Positions 9,800-17,707 of a stretch of DNA of 64,000 bases are shown here, in pieces. Both the position numbers and the translations under genes were made by a program. Under the pieces are notes generated by a model. The model did no database searches. It was not told where the DNA came from and worked only from the letters and a program-made list of their open reading frames with translations. The DNA lies in contig NZ_JAJPRF010000004.1 in assembly GCF_021206925.1 (NCBI RefSeq), positions 1-64,000 of the forward strand. Direction: 5' to 3'. Source of the DNA: Rhodoflexus caldus (GTDB taxonomy: Bacteria; Bacteroidota; Bacteroidia; Cytophagales; Thermoflexibacteraceae). How positions within the stretch are numbered: position 1 is the first letter of the stretch; each line of letters begins with the position of its first letter.

Positions 9800-10792
9800 C
9801 TACACTTCAATACCCCATTTCAAATAAACGGCTCCCCAAGTAAATCCACCGCCGAAAGCCGCGAAAATCAGATTATCGCCTTTTTTGAGTTGGTGGCGAT
9901 AGTCCCATAAACAGAGTGGCAAGGTTGCATTGGTTGTATTGCCGTAATGCTCGATGTTGAGCATCACTTTTTCGGGAGGCAATCCTGCGCGCTCGGCTGT
10001 TGCATCAATAATGCGTTTGTTGGCCTGATGAGGAACAAGGAAGGCAATATCGTCGCTTGTGAGGTTGTTTTTTTGCATGATAATTTCAACCGCCTCAGCC
10101 ATTTTGGTTACGGCAAATTTGAATACGGTTGCGCCTTCCTGATAAACGTAGTGCTCTTTGTTGGCTACCGTTTCGGCAGAGGCGGGGTACAAACTGCCGC
10201 CGGCTTTCATGTGCAAAAACTCTGCTCCTTTGCCGTCGGAGCGCAAATAAGCATCTATAAAGCCGTTGCCCGAGTTGTCAGGTTCTAAGAATACGGCTCC
10301 GGCACCATCGCCAAAGATGATACAGGTGGCGCGGTCTTCGTAGTTGATAATGGAAGACATTTTATCTACCCCCACCAGCAGAATTTTTTTGTATCTGCCT
10401 GTTTCTATCATCTGTGAACCGACGGTCAGCCCATAGAGGAAGCCGGAGCAGGCAGCCTGCAAATCGAAGCCGAAAGCATTAACAGCGCCAATAGCTGCGC
10501 CAATCAGGTTGGCTGTGGCAGGGAAAACGTGGTCGGGGGTGGTGGTGCAACAGATGATTGCGTCAATTTCCGCAGGGTCGGTAGGTCGCATTTCCATCAG
10601 GCGCTCTATTGCTTTTAAGGCCATGAAAGAAGAGCCTTTCCCTTTTTCCAGAATATGCCTTTCACGAATACCGGTGCGGGTTACAATCCATTCGTCGTTG
10701 GTATCTACCATCGACTCTAAGTCTTTGTTTGTCAGTATGCCATCGGGTACGTAGCCGCCTACGCCGGTAATACTTGCGCGAATCGCTGCCAT
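9800..10792 (-). CDS. fabH: Beta-ketoacyl-ACP synthase III
   Basis: Condenses acetyl-CoA with malonyl-ACP to start fatty-acid synthesis. The 330-residue protein has the catalytic triad Cys115 (AACSGF), His255 (PHQANKR) and Asn285 (YGNTTNA), plus the glycine-rich C-terminal GGGFTWG. The ATG at 10792 (MAAIRASITGVGGY) is chosen over the upstream in-frame start at 10876, because the extra 28 residues overlap the rpmF end region and look non-conserved. It follows rpmF by about 98 bases in the same operon. Confidence 0.95.
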   Translation of the reverse strand: MAAIRASITGVGGYVPDGILTNKDLESMVDTNDEWIVTRTGIRERHILEKGKGSSFMALKAIERLMEMRPTDPAEIDAIICCTTTPDHVFPATANLIGAAIGAVNAFGFDLQAACSGFLYGLTVGSQMIETGRYKKILLVGVDKMSSIINYEDRATCIIFGDGAGAVFLEPDNSGNGFIDAYLRSDGKGAEFLHMKAGGSLYPASAETVANKEHYVYQEGATVFKFAVTKMAEAVEIIMQKNNLTSDDIAFLVPHQANKRIIDATAERAGLPPEKVMLNIEHYGNTTNATLPLCLWDYRHQLKKGDNLIFAAFGGGFTWGAVYLKWGIEV

Positions 10793-10890
10793 ACAATATG
10801 ATTGGTAAAAATGGTTTGCAATATAAAAAAGGAGAAGCGTAATCACTTCTCCTTTTGGTATAAGTTTTTCAGGCAATAGCCACCTTGCCG

Positions 10891-11097
10891 TTACTCGGCC
10901 TCAGTGGTTTCTGCCGGCGCATTTACTGAAACCAGTTTGCCGTTGTAATACATATTGCCTTCGAAGAAATAGGCACGGTGAGGCAGGTGCTCAACACCGG
11001 TTGTAGGGCAAACGGTTGTTTGCTTAGGTGTCAGTTTATCGTGCGTTCTTCTTTTGTCGCGACGGGTTTTGGATATCTTCCGCTTGGGATGTGCCAT
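10891..11097 (-). CDS. rpmF: 50S ribosomal protein L32
   Basis: A 68-residue basic protein starting MAHPKRKISKTRRDKRR, diagnostic for bL32. The zinc-binding Cys pairs of some L32 proteins are mostly absent (a single Cys in TTVCPTTG), so this is probably a zinc-independent form. It lies directly after the YceD/DUF177 gene, the arrangement conserved across bacteria, followed by fabH. Confidence 0.96.
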   Translation of the reverse strand: MAHPKRKISKTRRDKRRTHDKLTPKQTTVCPTTGVEHLPHRAYFFEGNMYYNGKLVSVNAPAETTEAE

Positions 11098-11125
11098 GAC
11101 TACTAATGATTAATCGTTCAAAAAT

Positions 11126-11686
11126 TTATTCCAGATTCTTAAATTTCTCTTTGAGAATTTTCCAGCGTTCGTCTATCGGTTCGTCTTCCTGCACCTCTTG
11201 GTCTGTTTCTTCAACAGGGGAGGAGTAAACCAACAAGGTTTCTTCCCACTCATCTTCGCCCTGCTGCGTTGCATCGCCCCGAAGGCTTGGGTGAAGTTTT
11301 TTCATAGGTACCGACAGTGAGATAAAATCGTAGATGTGATGCGCGACATTAATTGTTGCGGTTCCGTGAGGGATAACCATCACATCGTCTGCCAGTTCTT
11401 TTTCTTCTTCGCCGAACTTGTAGAATACACGCTCTTGCAAGTCAGTCGGCTCTGTAAAGGGTTCAAGCGTGCGGTCGCAGGTTAGTTCCAAGGTGCCGGT
11501 GATGCTGAAATTTAAGGTCAGTACGCCGGATGACTTTTCAAGATCTAACACCACGTTGCAACTTCCGTGTTCTATCAATCCGCCTTCAAACAATTCAAAG
11601 AACGTATCGTCTATCTTGTACTCATAGCGATGCGTTTTTTCTTTTAAGGCAAGGATATCTATGTCGTATAACTTGAACGGTTTCAA
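11126..11686 (-). CDS. DUF177/YceD-family protein
   Basis: A 186-residue acidic protein of the YceD (DUF177) family, upstream of rpmF as in most bacteria. In plants and E. coli, family members are linked to 23S rRNA accumulation; that role is transferred here by family only. The region ELTCDRTLEPFTEPTD contains the single Cys of the usual CxR(C) pattern. The long acidic C-terminal tail (about residues 140-186) is a lineage feature. First gene of the operon, with a good promoter just upstream. Confidence 0.85.
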   Translation of the reverse strand: MKPFKLYDIDILALKEKTHRYEYKIDDTFFELFEGGLIEHGSCNVVLDLEKSSGVLTLNFSITGTLELTCDRTLEPFTEPTDLQERVFYKFGEEEKELADDVMVIPHGTATINVAHHIYDFISLSVPMKKLHPSLRGDATQQGEDEWEETLLVYSSPVEETDQEVQEDEPIDERWKILKEKFKNLE

Positions 11687-11708
11687 CAGCCGATTGCTTT
11701 TGAGTGCG

Positions 11709-11739
11709 CAAAGTTAAAGGGATTGCCTTTTATTTGCAA
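11709..11739 (-). promoter_or_regulatory. Promoter of the yceD-rpmF-fabH-accBC operon
   Basis: On the minus strand, a TTG (-33 type; 11737-11739) is followed after 20 bases by TAACTTTG (11709-11716), an exact match to the Bacteroidota consensus TTG-N19-21-TAnnTTTG. It lies 22 bases before the yceD start. Confidence 0.7.
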
Positions 11740-12010
11740 GTAACCCGCGTAAACTTTCATAAGGCTAGTAATGGAGCAATCAAAACGCATCGGATGGCAG
11801 CATTTGGCTTTTTGCCAAGGGGGATTTCGGAGCAAAAGTATGTCTCAAATTCGCGTTTCAGAAGGTGTGTTTTGATTTACATGACTGTTTGCTTGCTTGT
11901 TTGTTTACGGATATGCAAAAGTGCAAGTGATTTGCGAATAATTTCTGTACAAATAGCTTACAATCAAGCGTTTACTTCTGAAGGGGGTGCTTAGAGCCGT
12001 CGGGAGTAAT
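11740..12010. other. Gene-free stretch between the yceD promoter and the htrA terminator
   Basis: No convincing gene is seen. A 97-codon open frame at 11704-11994 has no family resemblance and overlaps the promoter. The only structure recognised is a degenerate copy of the dispersed repeat at 11911-11976; the rest (about 11740-11910) shows nothing identifiable. Confidence 0.5.
11911..11976 (-). repeat. Dispersed intergenic repeat, copy E (degenerate, hairpin missing)
   Basis: Read on the minus strand, it shares AAATCACTTGC.CTTTTG, the TTTAAATGCTTG-like start (GTAAACGCTTGATT) and the spacing of copies at 7700-7798 and 31349-31446. Many substitutions are present, and the terminal AACCTGACAGG hairpin is absent. 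Confidence 0.5.
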
Positions 12011-12044
12011 AAAAAAAACCCGATGAATCCGCAGACCATCGGGT
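12011..12044 (-). terminator. Intrinsic terminator of htrA
   Basis: On the minus strand, stem ACCCGATG/CATCGGGT (arms 12037-12044 and 12018-12025) is followed by eight T residues. It lies 24 bases after the htrA stop. Confidence 0.85.
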
Positions 12045-12068
12045 ATAAGTGCTCGGTTGAGCGTTTGT

Positions 12069-13556
12069 TTAGTCGTCTAAACCGATAGCAAAGTAGTGTT
12101 TACCTTCGCTGTCGGGGTAGTGGCCTTCAATCATTACTCCGCCGCTGTTGTTTTCCAGCATCTCGTTCAGGTCTTGTACGGAGCGAATGGTTCTGCCGCC
12201 TACTTTGGTAATAATGAAACCTTCGCGCATTTTCGTATCGCGCATAATTCGTCCGCGATTGATTTTGACTACTTTCAGGCCGCTGCCCGCATTGATTTTT
12301 TTGAGTTCAGCAGCAGAGGCAGGTTCTACTTCAATGCCAAGTTTGTCCAAAGCAGTTGAAGTTTTCTTTACTATGGTTGTGCTGCCATCGCGGCTTTTCA
12401 GCGTCAATTTAATGTCGCGCGGCGAGCCGTTGCGGTAGATTTGGAGTGCTACGCTTTCACCCGGGCGTTTTCTGCCAATGCTTTCCTGCAATTCGGGAAC
12501 GGATTTTACTTGGTTGCCATCAACTTTTACAATCACGTCGCCGCGGCGCAAACCTGCTGCATCGGCAGAGCCGTTTGCTATCACGCTGTCCACATGTACC
12601 CCTTCGGTTATGGGCAGATTCAGTTCTTTGGCTTTTTTGCTGTCCACGTCGGTAATGGTGATGCCAAGGAATGCGCGCTGTACGGTTCCGTATTTAATCA
12701 GGTCTTCGGCAACTTTTCGCGCCAGATTTGAAGGTACGGCAAAGGAATAACCCGCATAGCTGCCTGTGCGTGAGGCAATGGCAGTATTGATACCCACCAG
12801 TTCGCCGTTCAGGTTTACCAATGCACCGCCACTGTTGCCGGGGTTCACGGCAGCGTCGGTCTGGATGAAAGACTCAATAGCGGCGTTGTCGCGAGTGCGC
12901 AGCAGTGAGATGTTGCGGCCTTTGGCGCTTACAATACCGGCTGTTACCGTTGAAGTCAGGTTAAACGGGTTGCCTACGGCCATTACCCATTGTCCTACTT
13001 GCACTTGGTCGGAGTCGGCAAAGGGCACGGTTGCCAAACCTTTTTCGTCAATTTTGATAACGGCAATATCGGTGGAAGGGTCGGTGCCGATTACTTTGGC
13101 TTTGTACGTGCGCTTGTCAAACAAAGTAACCGTAATCTCATCGGCATTGTCAATCACGTGGTTGTTGGTGATAATGAAACCATCCTGTGAAATGATTACA
13201 CCGGAGCCTGTGCCTTCTTGCGGACGGTTCAGCATGTCCTCATCGCCAAAAGGAATATCTCCAAAAAAGTCAAAAGGGAAATTGAAGCGGCGCTGATTTC
13301 TGTCGCGGTTTTGTGCAACAGGCATTATCTTAGACGTAATATTTACTACTGCCGGGGTTGTTTTAGCCGCCGGAACAGTAAAATCAAAAGGTACATTGCT
13401 TGTACCCATCGGAACGGTGCGGTAGTCGGTCAGTACGGCAGGGCTGTTCTGCTGAACGACTACTTCCTGCTTATCAAAGCCTGCAAGTTTATAGCCGCCT
13501 ATGGTAATGATACCACCTACAATGGCAGCACTCAATGTCTGAAGCCAGTTTTTCAT
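12069..13556 (-). CDS. Periplasmic serine protease/chaperone of the HtrA (DegP/Do) family
   Basis: A 495-residue envelope quality-control protease. An N-terminal membrane anchor or signal (about residues 7-25) is followed by a trypsin-like domain with triad His133 (TNNHVID), Asp163 (STDIAVIK) and Ser242 (NPGNSGGALV). Two PDZ domains follow, at about 305-395 and 405-490. The ATG at 13556 (MKNWLQTLSA) is preferred over 13667, as it places the hydrophobic anchor at the N-terminus and is preceded by an A-rich stretch. It is followed by its own terminator. The first PDZ region has the usual GSADAAGLRRGDVIVKV. Confidence 0.94.
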   Translation of the reverse strand: MKNWLQTLSAAIVGGIITIGGYKLAGFDKQEVVVQQNSPAVLTDYRTVPMGTSNVPFDFTVPAAKTTPAVVNITSKIMPVAQNRDRNQRRFNFPFDFFGDIPFGDEDMLNRPQEGTGSGVIISQDGFIITNNHVIDNADEITVTLFDKRTYKAKVIGTDPSTDIAVIKIDEKGLATVPFADSDQVQVGQWVMAVGNPFNLTSTVTAGIVSAKGRNISLLRTRDNAAIESFIQTDAAVNPGNSGGALVNLNGELVGINTAIASRTGSYAGYSFAVPSNLARKVAEDLIKYGTVQRAFLGITITDVDSKKAKELNLPITEGVHVDSVIANGSADAAGLRRGDVIVKVDGNQVKSVPELQESIGRKRPGESVALQIYRNGSPRDIKLTLKSRDGSTTIVKKTSTALDKLGIEVEPASAAELKKINAGSGLKVVKINRGRIMRDTKMREGFIITKVGGRTIRSVQDLNEMLENNSGGVMIEGHYPDSEGKHYFAIGLDD

Positions 13557-13684
13557 TTTTTTTAAACGATGAAGGTTATTTAAATTCCTACCGAATGCTT
13601 CGCAAAAGTTGTACAAAAACAAGAGATTTGCCTTGCTATCGGCCGATTTAAGAAAGTTTAACGACACTCTGACAATTTGTCAGG

Positions 13685-15730
13685 TTACTTGACTTTTAAG
13701 ATGCGAAATTCTACGCGTCGGTTGAGTCTTTTACTTGCTTCATCGCGGCTGCGAGTAAGCGGGCGCGTACTGCCAAAGGCTTCTGTTGTTATTCTGTTTT
13801 CGGCAATCCCTTCTTTGACGAGGTACTGTCGGATGCTTTGCACGCGTTCTTTGGAAAGTTGCATGTTAAGCATAGGGTTGCCTTCTACATCGGTATGCCC
13901 TTCCAAACGAATTTCCATCAGCGGGTACTCGTTCATCAGATGAATCAGGCGGCGCAATTCGGTGAAAGAATCGGGTAATAAGGTGGCCGTTCCCTGCTCA
14001 AAAAATACATTGTTTAAGCGCACGGCTTGCCCTTCTTCCAGTGGCACCAGAAACAAATCGCGGACAATGGGTTGGGTGGCCGCAGAGTCTGCCGACAAGT
14101 CAATGCGTTCTTCCAAAGAAAAGAACCCTTTGGCAGAAGCCCGTATGCCATAGCTTTGTTTCAAGGGCAGCGAAATTTGGTATGCACCCGTAACGGGGTT
14201 GGTGTTGGCCGTGCCTAACAGTTTATCATCTGCGGGGTTCGTGTAAACAATGTGTGCAGCAATGGGGGCATTGGTTTGGGCATTGAATACTCTGCCGGAG
14301 GCCAACAAGACCTGTTCAGGTCTGACTTCCTGTGCAAGTTTAAGTCGGAAAAGGTCGGCACTTCCTTTTATGCCCTGATGATACGATACCAGATAGGCAT
14401 ATTCTCCCTTAGCATCAATAGTGTAGGAGGCATCCCAGTCTTCGGTATTGATGGGTGGCCCCAGATTGACAGGTTCTGACCAGTTTTGCCACGTTTCGTC
14501 TAAACGGCGCGTCATGTAGATATCCATTTCACCATAGCCGCTGATGCCGTTAGATGCGAAATAAAGCGTTTTGTTATCGGCTGCAAGCACGGGAGTTATC
14601 TCGCTGCCTGCCGTGTTTACCTGCGCCCCCAAATTGAGCGGCACGCTCCATGCACCGTTCTCCTGCCTGAAACTCACGTACAGGTCGCGTCCACCGTAGG
14701 TGTCGTTGCGCTGAACGGCCATGAGCAGCACCTGCTGGTTGGCAGCCATGAAGTATTCGCTGTATGGGCTTTGGTTGTAAAAATCGCCAATGGCAAGGGC
14801 TTGCGGAAATTCCCATTCGTCATTGTTTTTGCGGCGCGTAACGGACACCCCTACAATGCAGCGGCCTTCGGGTAAATAGCGATTGGCAAGCAAGAGGGTG
14901 TTGTTATCGGGCAGTGCCGTGCAGACATAATTATGGCTGTAATTATTCAATGGCGCAGGCATGTGGCGAGCTTCCTCCCAAGTGCCGTCGGGCTTGCGAA
15001 CGGTAAACCATATGTCATCGTTCAGCAACTGCGGTATAAACGGATTGCGAACATTGTCAGGATGATTTTTGCGGACAAAATACAAGGTTTGCCCATCGGG
15101 TGCTATCACGGGCATAATTTCATCGTATTCGCTGTTTACCGCCATGCCTAACGATTCTATCCGATTTTCGTTCAATGTTTTTACCCGATTCAACCCAACG
15201 TCCATACCTACCTGTATCTTGTTTTCGGAAATGCCGATGGCATCAATTTGGTTGAACCCCGGCACGGCAGCGGTTTGCAGTTCCAATCGCAGTGCAGCCA
15301 CTTTGTACGGCGTAGGAGCGATGTGGAGCACCAGCATTTGCACTTTTTGGGGTATGGGCTTAGGTGCGGGGTTATGATAGACGGTATATTCTTTCCCTGC
15401 CTCATCGTACAGCTTGATTTTGGCAACCGCCCCGGGGTTCCACGATTCGGCAATGACAATGGTTTGAGCGCTAATGAGTTTGTTAAACGTTACCTTAATC
15501 CACTCTCCTCTGTTGTTATTGGCTGTTGCGGTGCGCCAAGCGCACGGACTTTCGCCATGTGCAGGCAGTTTGTTGGGTTTGCCGAGCACTTGTTGTGCAC
15601 CATAAGGCTTGGCTATCCCTGCCTCTGCCGATTCGCCGGAGAACTCCAAAACCGCTGATGCCCACTCTATTTGGGCATGTGAAGCAAAAGAAAACAGAAA
15701 CAGCAGCAGTAACAGTACGGTAAGACGCAT
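13685..15730 (-). CDS. OmpA-family envelope protein with N-terminal beta-sandwich, PD40 and carboxypeptidase-regulatory-like domains
   Basis: A 681-residue secreted protein. Signal peptide MRLTVLLLLLFLFSFASHA, cleaved near residue 20. Residues ~20-160 look like a galactose-binding-like beta-sandwich (GEWIKVTFNKL, VAALRLELQT). Residues ~190-450 hold WD40/PD40 beta-propeller repeats (DGQTLYFVRKNH, DNKTLYFASNG). A carboxypeptidase-regulatory-like domain follows at about 480-560. The C-terminal OmpA domain binds peptidoglycan, with its signature in LEGHTDVEGN and LSKERVQSIRQYL. The family is common in Bacteroidota and presumably links outer membrane and cell wall; the substrate is unknown. The start at 15730 is chosen because it opens directly into the signal peptide. 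Confidence 0.85.
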   Translation of the reverse strand: MRLTVLLLLLFLFSFASHAQIEWASAVLEFSGESAEAGIAKPYGAQQVLGKPNKLPAHGESPCAWRTATANNNRGEWIKVTFNKLISAQTIVIAESWNPGAVAKIKLYDEAGKEYTVYHNPAPKPIPQKVQMLVLHIAPTPYKVAALRLELQTAAVPGFNQIDAIGISENKIQVGMDVGLNRVKTLNENRIESLGMAVNSEYDEIMPVIAPDGQTLYFVRKNHPDNVRNPFIPQLLNDDIWFTVRKPDGTWEEARHMPAPLNNYSHNYVCTALPDNNTLLLANRYLPEGRCIVGVSVTRRKNNDEWEFPQALAIGDFYNQSPYSEYFMAANQQVLLMAVQRNDTYGGRDLYVSFRQENGAWSVPLNLGAQVNTAGSEITPVLAADNKTLYFASNGISGYGEMDIYMTRRLDETWQNWSEPVNLGPPINTEDWDASYTIDAKGEYAYLVSYHQGIKGSADLFRLKLAQEVRPEQVLLASGRVFNAQTNAPIAAHIVYTNPADDKLLGTANTNPVTGAYQISLPLKQSYGIRASAKGFFSLEERIDLSADSAATQPIVRDLFLVPLEEGQAVRLNNVFFEQGTATLLPDSFTELRRLIHLMNEYPLMEIRLEGHTDVEGNPMLNMQLSKERVQSIRQYLVKEGIAENRITTEAFGSTRPLTRSRDEASKRLNRRVEFRILKVK

Positions 15731-15762
15731 GACGGGCAGGTGTGTTATTGGCGGTGAAAGAT

Positions 15763-15793
15763 AAAAAAGGCTGTGCAATTTTCGTGCACAGCC
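15763..15793 (-). terminator. Intrinsic terminator of infC-rpmI-rplT
   Basis: On the minus strand, a perfect 9-bp stem GGCTGTGCA/TGCACAGCC (15785-15793 and 15769-15777) with a 7-base loop is followed by six Ts. It starts 38 bases beyond the rplT stop and ends just ahead of the OmpA-family gene. Confidence 0.88.
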
Positions 15794-15830
15794 CCAAAAG
15801 TAGGTTTGTATATAAACTCTGATGAGGAAC

Positions 15831-16175
15831 TTATTTCACTGCTTTCACAATGGCTTCAAAAGCGGCAGCGTGGTTCATGGCGAGGTCGGCCAGAACTTTG
15901 CGGTTCAACTCAATGCCTGCTTTTTGAACTTTGTTGATGAATTGTGAGTAGCTCATGCCATGCTGACGTGCAGCGGCGTTGATACGCTGAATCCACAATG
16001 CACGGAATTCGCGCTTGCGGTTTTTGCGGTCGCGGTAGGCATATAACCAACCTTTTTCAACGGCGTTTTTGGCTACCGTCCATACGTTTTTTCTTCTTCC
16101 CCAGTAGCCTTTGGCATACTTTAAGATTTTTTTGCGGCGTGCTCTTGACGCTACGTGATTGACTGATCTTGGCAT
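15831..16175 (-). CDS. rplT: 50S ribosomal protein L20
   Basis: A 114-residue, highly basic protein beginning [19 protein letters not shown], characteristic of bL20, an early assembly protein bound to 23S rRNA. It is the last gene of infC-rpmI-rplT. In other bacteria L20 represses this operon; no such structure was identified here. Confidence 0.97.
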   Translation of the reverse strand: MPRSVNHVASRARRKKILKYAKGYWGRRKNVWTVAKNAVEKGWLYAYRDRKNRKREFRALWIQRINAAARQHGMSYSQFINKVQKAGIELNRKVLADLAMNHAAAFEAIVKAVK

Positions 16176-16282
16176 TTTAATTTTTTGTTTTTGGCATCAG
16201 GCGATTGATTCACAATACTTTCAGGCCTTTCGCCGGGTTGAACATAAATAAACCGATTTGTAACAGGCAGTTGCCGCTTCAA

Positions 16283-16477
16283 TTAAGCGCACAACATGGC
16301 TTTGATACGTGCTTCATCAGCAGGTGAAACCAGCGCTTTCTGACCTAAGCGGCGCTTCTGGCAGGTTTCTTTTTTAGTCAGGATGTGATTGTGATAAGCA
16401 CGCTTGCGCTTTACACGTCCTGAGCCTGTCAGGTGAAAGCGCTTCTTTGCGCTTGACTTGCTTTTAATCTTTGGCAT
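16283..16477 (-). CDS. rpmI: 50S ribosomal protein L35
   Basis: A 64-residue basic protein with MPKIKSKSSAKKRF and the typical KKRAYHNHILTKK-like centre (here KRKRAYHNHILTKK). Located between infC (26 bases upstream) and rplT (107 bases downstream), the canonical order. The 107-base gap to rplT shows no clear structure. Confidence 0.97.
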   Translation of the reverse strand: MPKIKSKSSAKKRFHLTGSGRVKRKRAYHNHILTKKETCQKRRLGQKALVSPADEARIKAMLCA

Positions 16478-16503
16478 TTTGGACTAAAAAAAGGTGGAAC
16501 AAT

Positions 16504-17046
16504 TTATTTAGCAGGCTTTACGGTTTTAGGAGAAATCATCACATGCATTCGCTTGCCTTCCAGCTTAGGCATCTGATCAACTTTTCCTACCTCTTCCAAA
16601 GCCTGCGCAAATTTAAGCAATAAAATTTCTCCGCGCTCCTTAAATACAATAGTTCTTCCCGCAAAATGCACATATGCCTTCACTTTGTTGCCTTCTTTGA
16701 GGAAAGTTTCGGCATGTTTGAGCTTAAACTCAAAGTCGTGGTCGTCAGTATTAGGCCCGAAACGGATTTCCTTAACGACTGTTTTGTGGGTTTTGGCTTT
16801 CAGTTCCTTTTGCTTTTTCTTCTGCTCGTATTTGAACTTAGAGTAGTCAATAATCTTACAAACAGGTGGAACTGCCTTAGGGGAGATTTCAACTAAATCG
16901 AGCCCCTGCTGACGTGCTATTTCTAATGCTTTTGCCGTAGGATAGATACCTACTTCAATGTTTTCACCAATCAGCCGAACTTCGGGAACTCTGATTTTTT
17001 CATTAATTCGGAACGGTTCTTCTACACGTTCGCGCGGGTTTGCCAT
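16504..17046 (-). CDS. infC: Translation initiation factor IF-3
   Basis: The 180-residue IF-3 binds the 30S subunit and controls start-codon selection. N-terminal domain with [19 protein letters not shown], basic linker [13 protein letters not shown], and C-terminal domain with [20 protein letters not shown]. The start codon is a plain ATG rather than the rare AUU used in enterobacteria, so that type of autoregulation is not expected. First gene of infC-rpmI-rplT. Confidence 0.97.
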   Translation of the reverse strand: MANPRERVEEPFRINEKIRVPEVRLIGENIEVGIYPTAKALEIARQQGLDLVEISPKAVPPVCKIIDYSKFKYEQKKKQKELKAKTHKTVVKEIRFGPNTDDHDFEFKLKHAETFLKEGNKVKAYVHFAGRTIVFKERGEILLLKFAQALEEVGKVDQMPKLEGKRMHVMISPKTVKPAK

Positions 17047-17092
17047 GCAATATGTGTTAGGTTAATGATGTATTTTACTGAAAATCTACATG

Positions 17093-17100
17093 CAAATATA
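17093..17100 (-). promoter_or_regulatory. Candidate -7 element of infC operon
   Basis: TATATTTG on the minus strand matches TAnnTTTG and lies 46 bases before the infC ATG. No clear -33 TTG at the right spacing. Confidence 0.45.
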
Positions 17101-17116
17101 GCAATATCGCTACATT

Positions 17117-17632
17117 TTACCATTTTCGATTAAAAATTTCGGAAAGCACAAAGGCATTGCGGAGTTGGTTGGCATCGGTTAATAATGCTGCTATGGGATG
17201 CTGTACCTCTGTGGCTATTTCCTTATTGACTTTGGGCGAACCGACGGCAGGCGGCGGTGTCTGAGGTTTAGTCAAACGGTTTGGTTTGGGGGTCGCAACC
17301 GGCGGCGGTGTCTGCTGATACTTATCGTCGTATGAAAACTGTTTTTCCAGCGATACCGGCTCAATGTTTTTTTTATTGCGGTTTTTTCTGTCTTCTATGC
17401 TTTCTTCTGCGGGCGGCTGCGGCAACTGCTCCTGAATTTTGGTTTCCAGTTCTTTTAACAACTCCTCAAAACTGACTTTGGTCGGCGGCTTCTGGGGCTT
17501 TGCCGGTTGTTCTTGCGAAGGCATTGTGCCGGGGCGTCGGGTTTGCTGTTGTTTAATGTTTTTATTGCTGCTGTAAATAAAATAGATGATGGCGGCAATA
17601 ATGGATACGATAATTTTACCAAAATCTTCCAT
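17117..17632 (-). CDS. Membrane-anchored proline/glutamine-rich protein of unknown function
   Basis: A 171-residue protein: one N-terminal membrane helix (IIVSIIAAIIYFIYSS, about residues 7-22), then a Pro/Lys/Gln-rich, probably unstructured region (25-140). The C-terminal tail LRNAFVLSEIFNRKW resembles the conserved end of small Cytophagales hypothetical proteins. Function unknown. It ends about 70 bases upstream of infC and has its own consensus promoter. Confidence 0.65.
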   Translation of the reverse strand: MEDFGKIIVSIIAAIIYFIYSSNKNIKQQQTRRPGTMPSQEQPAKPQKPPTKVSFEELLKELETKIQEQLPQPPAEESIEDRKNRNKKNIEPVSLEKQFSYDDKYQQTPPPVATPKPNRLTKPQTPPPAVGSPKVNKEIATEVQHPIAALLTDANQLRNAFVLSEIFNRKW

Positions 17633-17652
17633 ATGTGAGGCTCAGTGTCTGA

Positions 17653-17683
17653 CAAATATACTGATTCGGTCGGCGATTGGCAA
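17653..17683 (-). promoter_or_regulatory. Promoter of the membrane-anchored P/Q-rich protein gene
   Basis: Minus strand: TTG (17681-17683), 20 bases, then TATATTTG (17653-17660). This exact Bacteroidota consensus lies 20 bases upstream of the ATG at 17632. Confidence 0.68.
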
Positions 17684-17707
17684 TAACAGGGGGCAGTTTC
17701 TTGGCTG

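Noticed and set aside
11704-11994. Small plus-strand frame (96 codons) upstream of yceD
   Set aside because: Overlaps the yceD promoter and repeat copy E, and has no similarity to any family.
13669-13684. Small palindrome CTGACAATTTGTCAG downstream of the OmpA-family gene
   Set aside because: The 5-bp stem with no T-run is too weak to call a terminator or repeat-family member, though its CCTGACA resembles the repeat hairpin.
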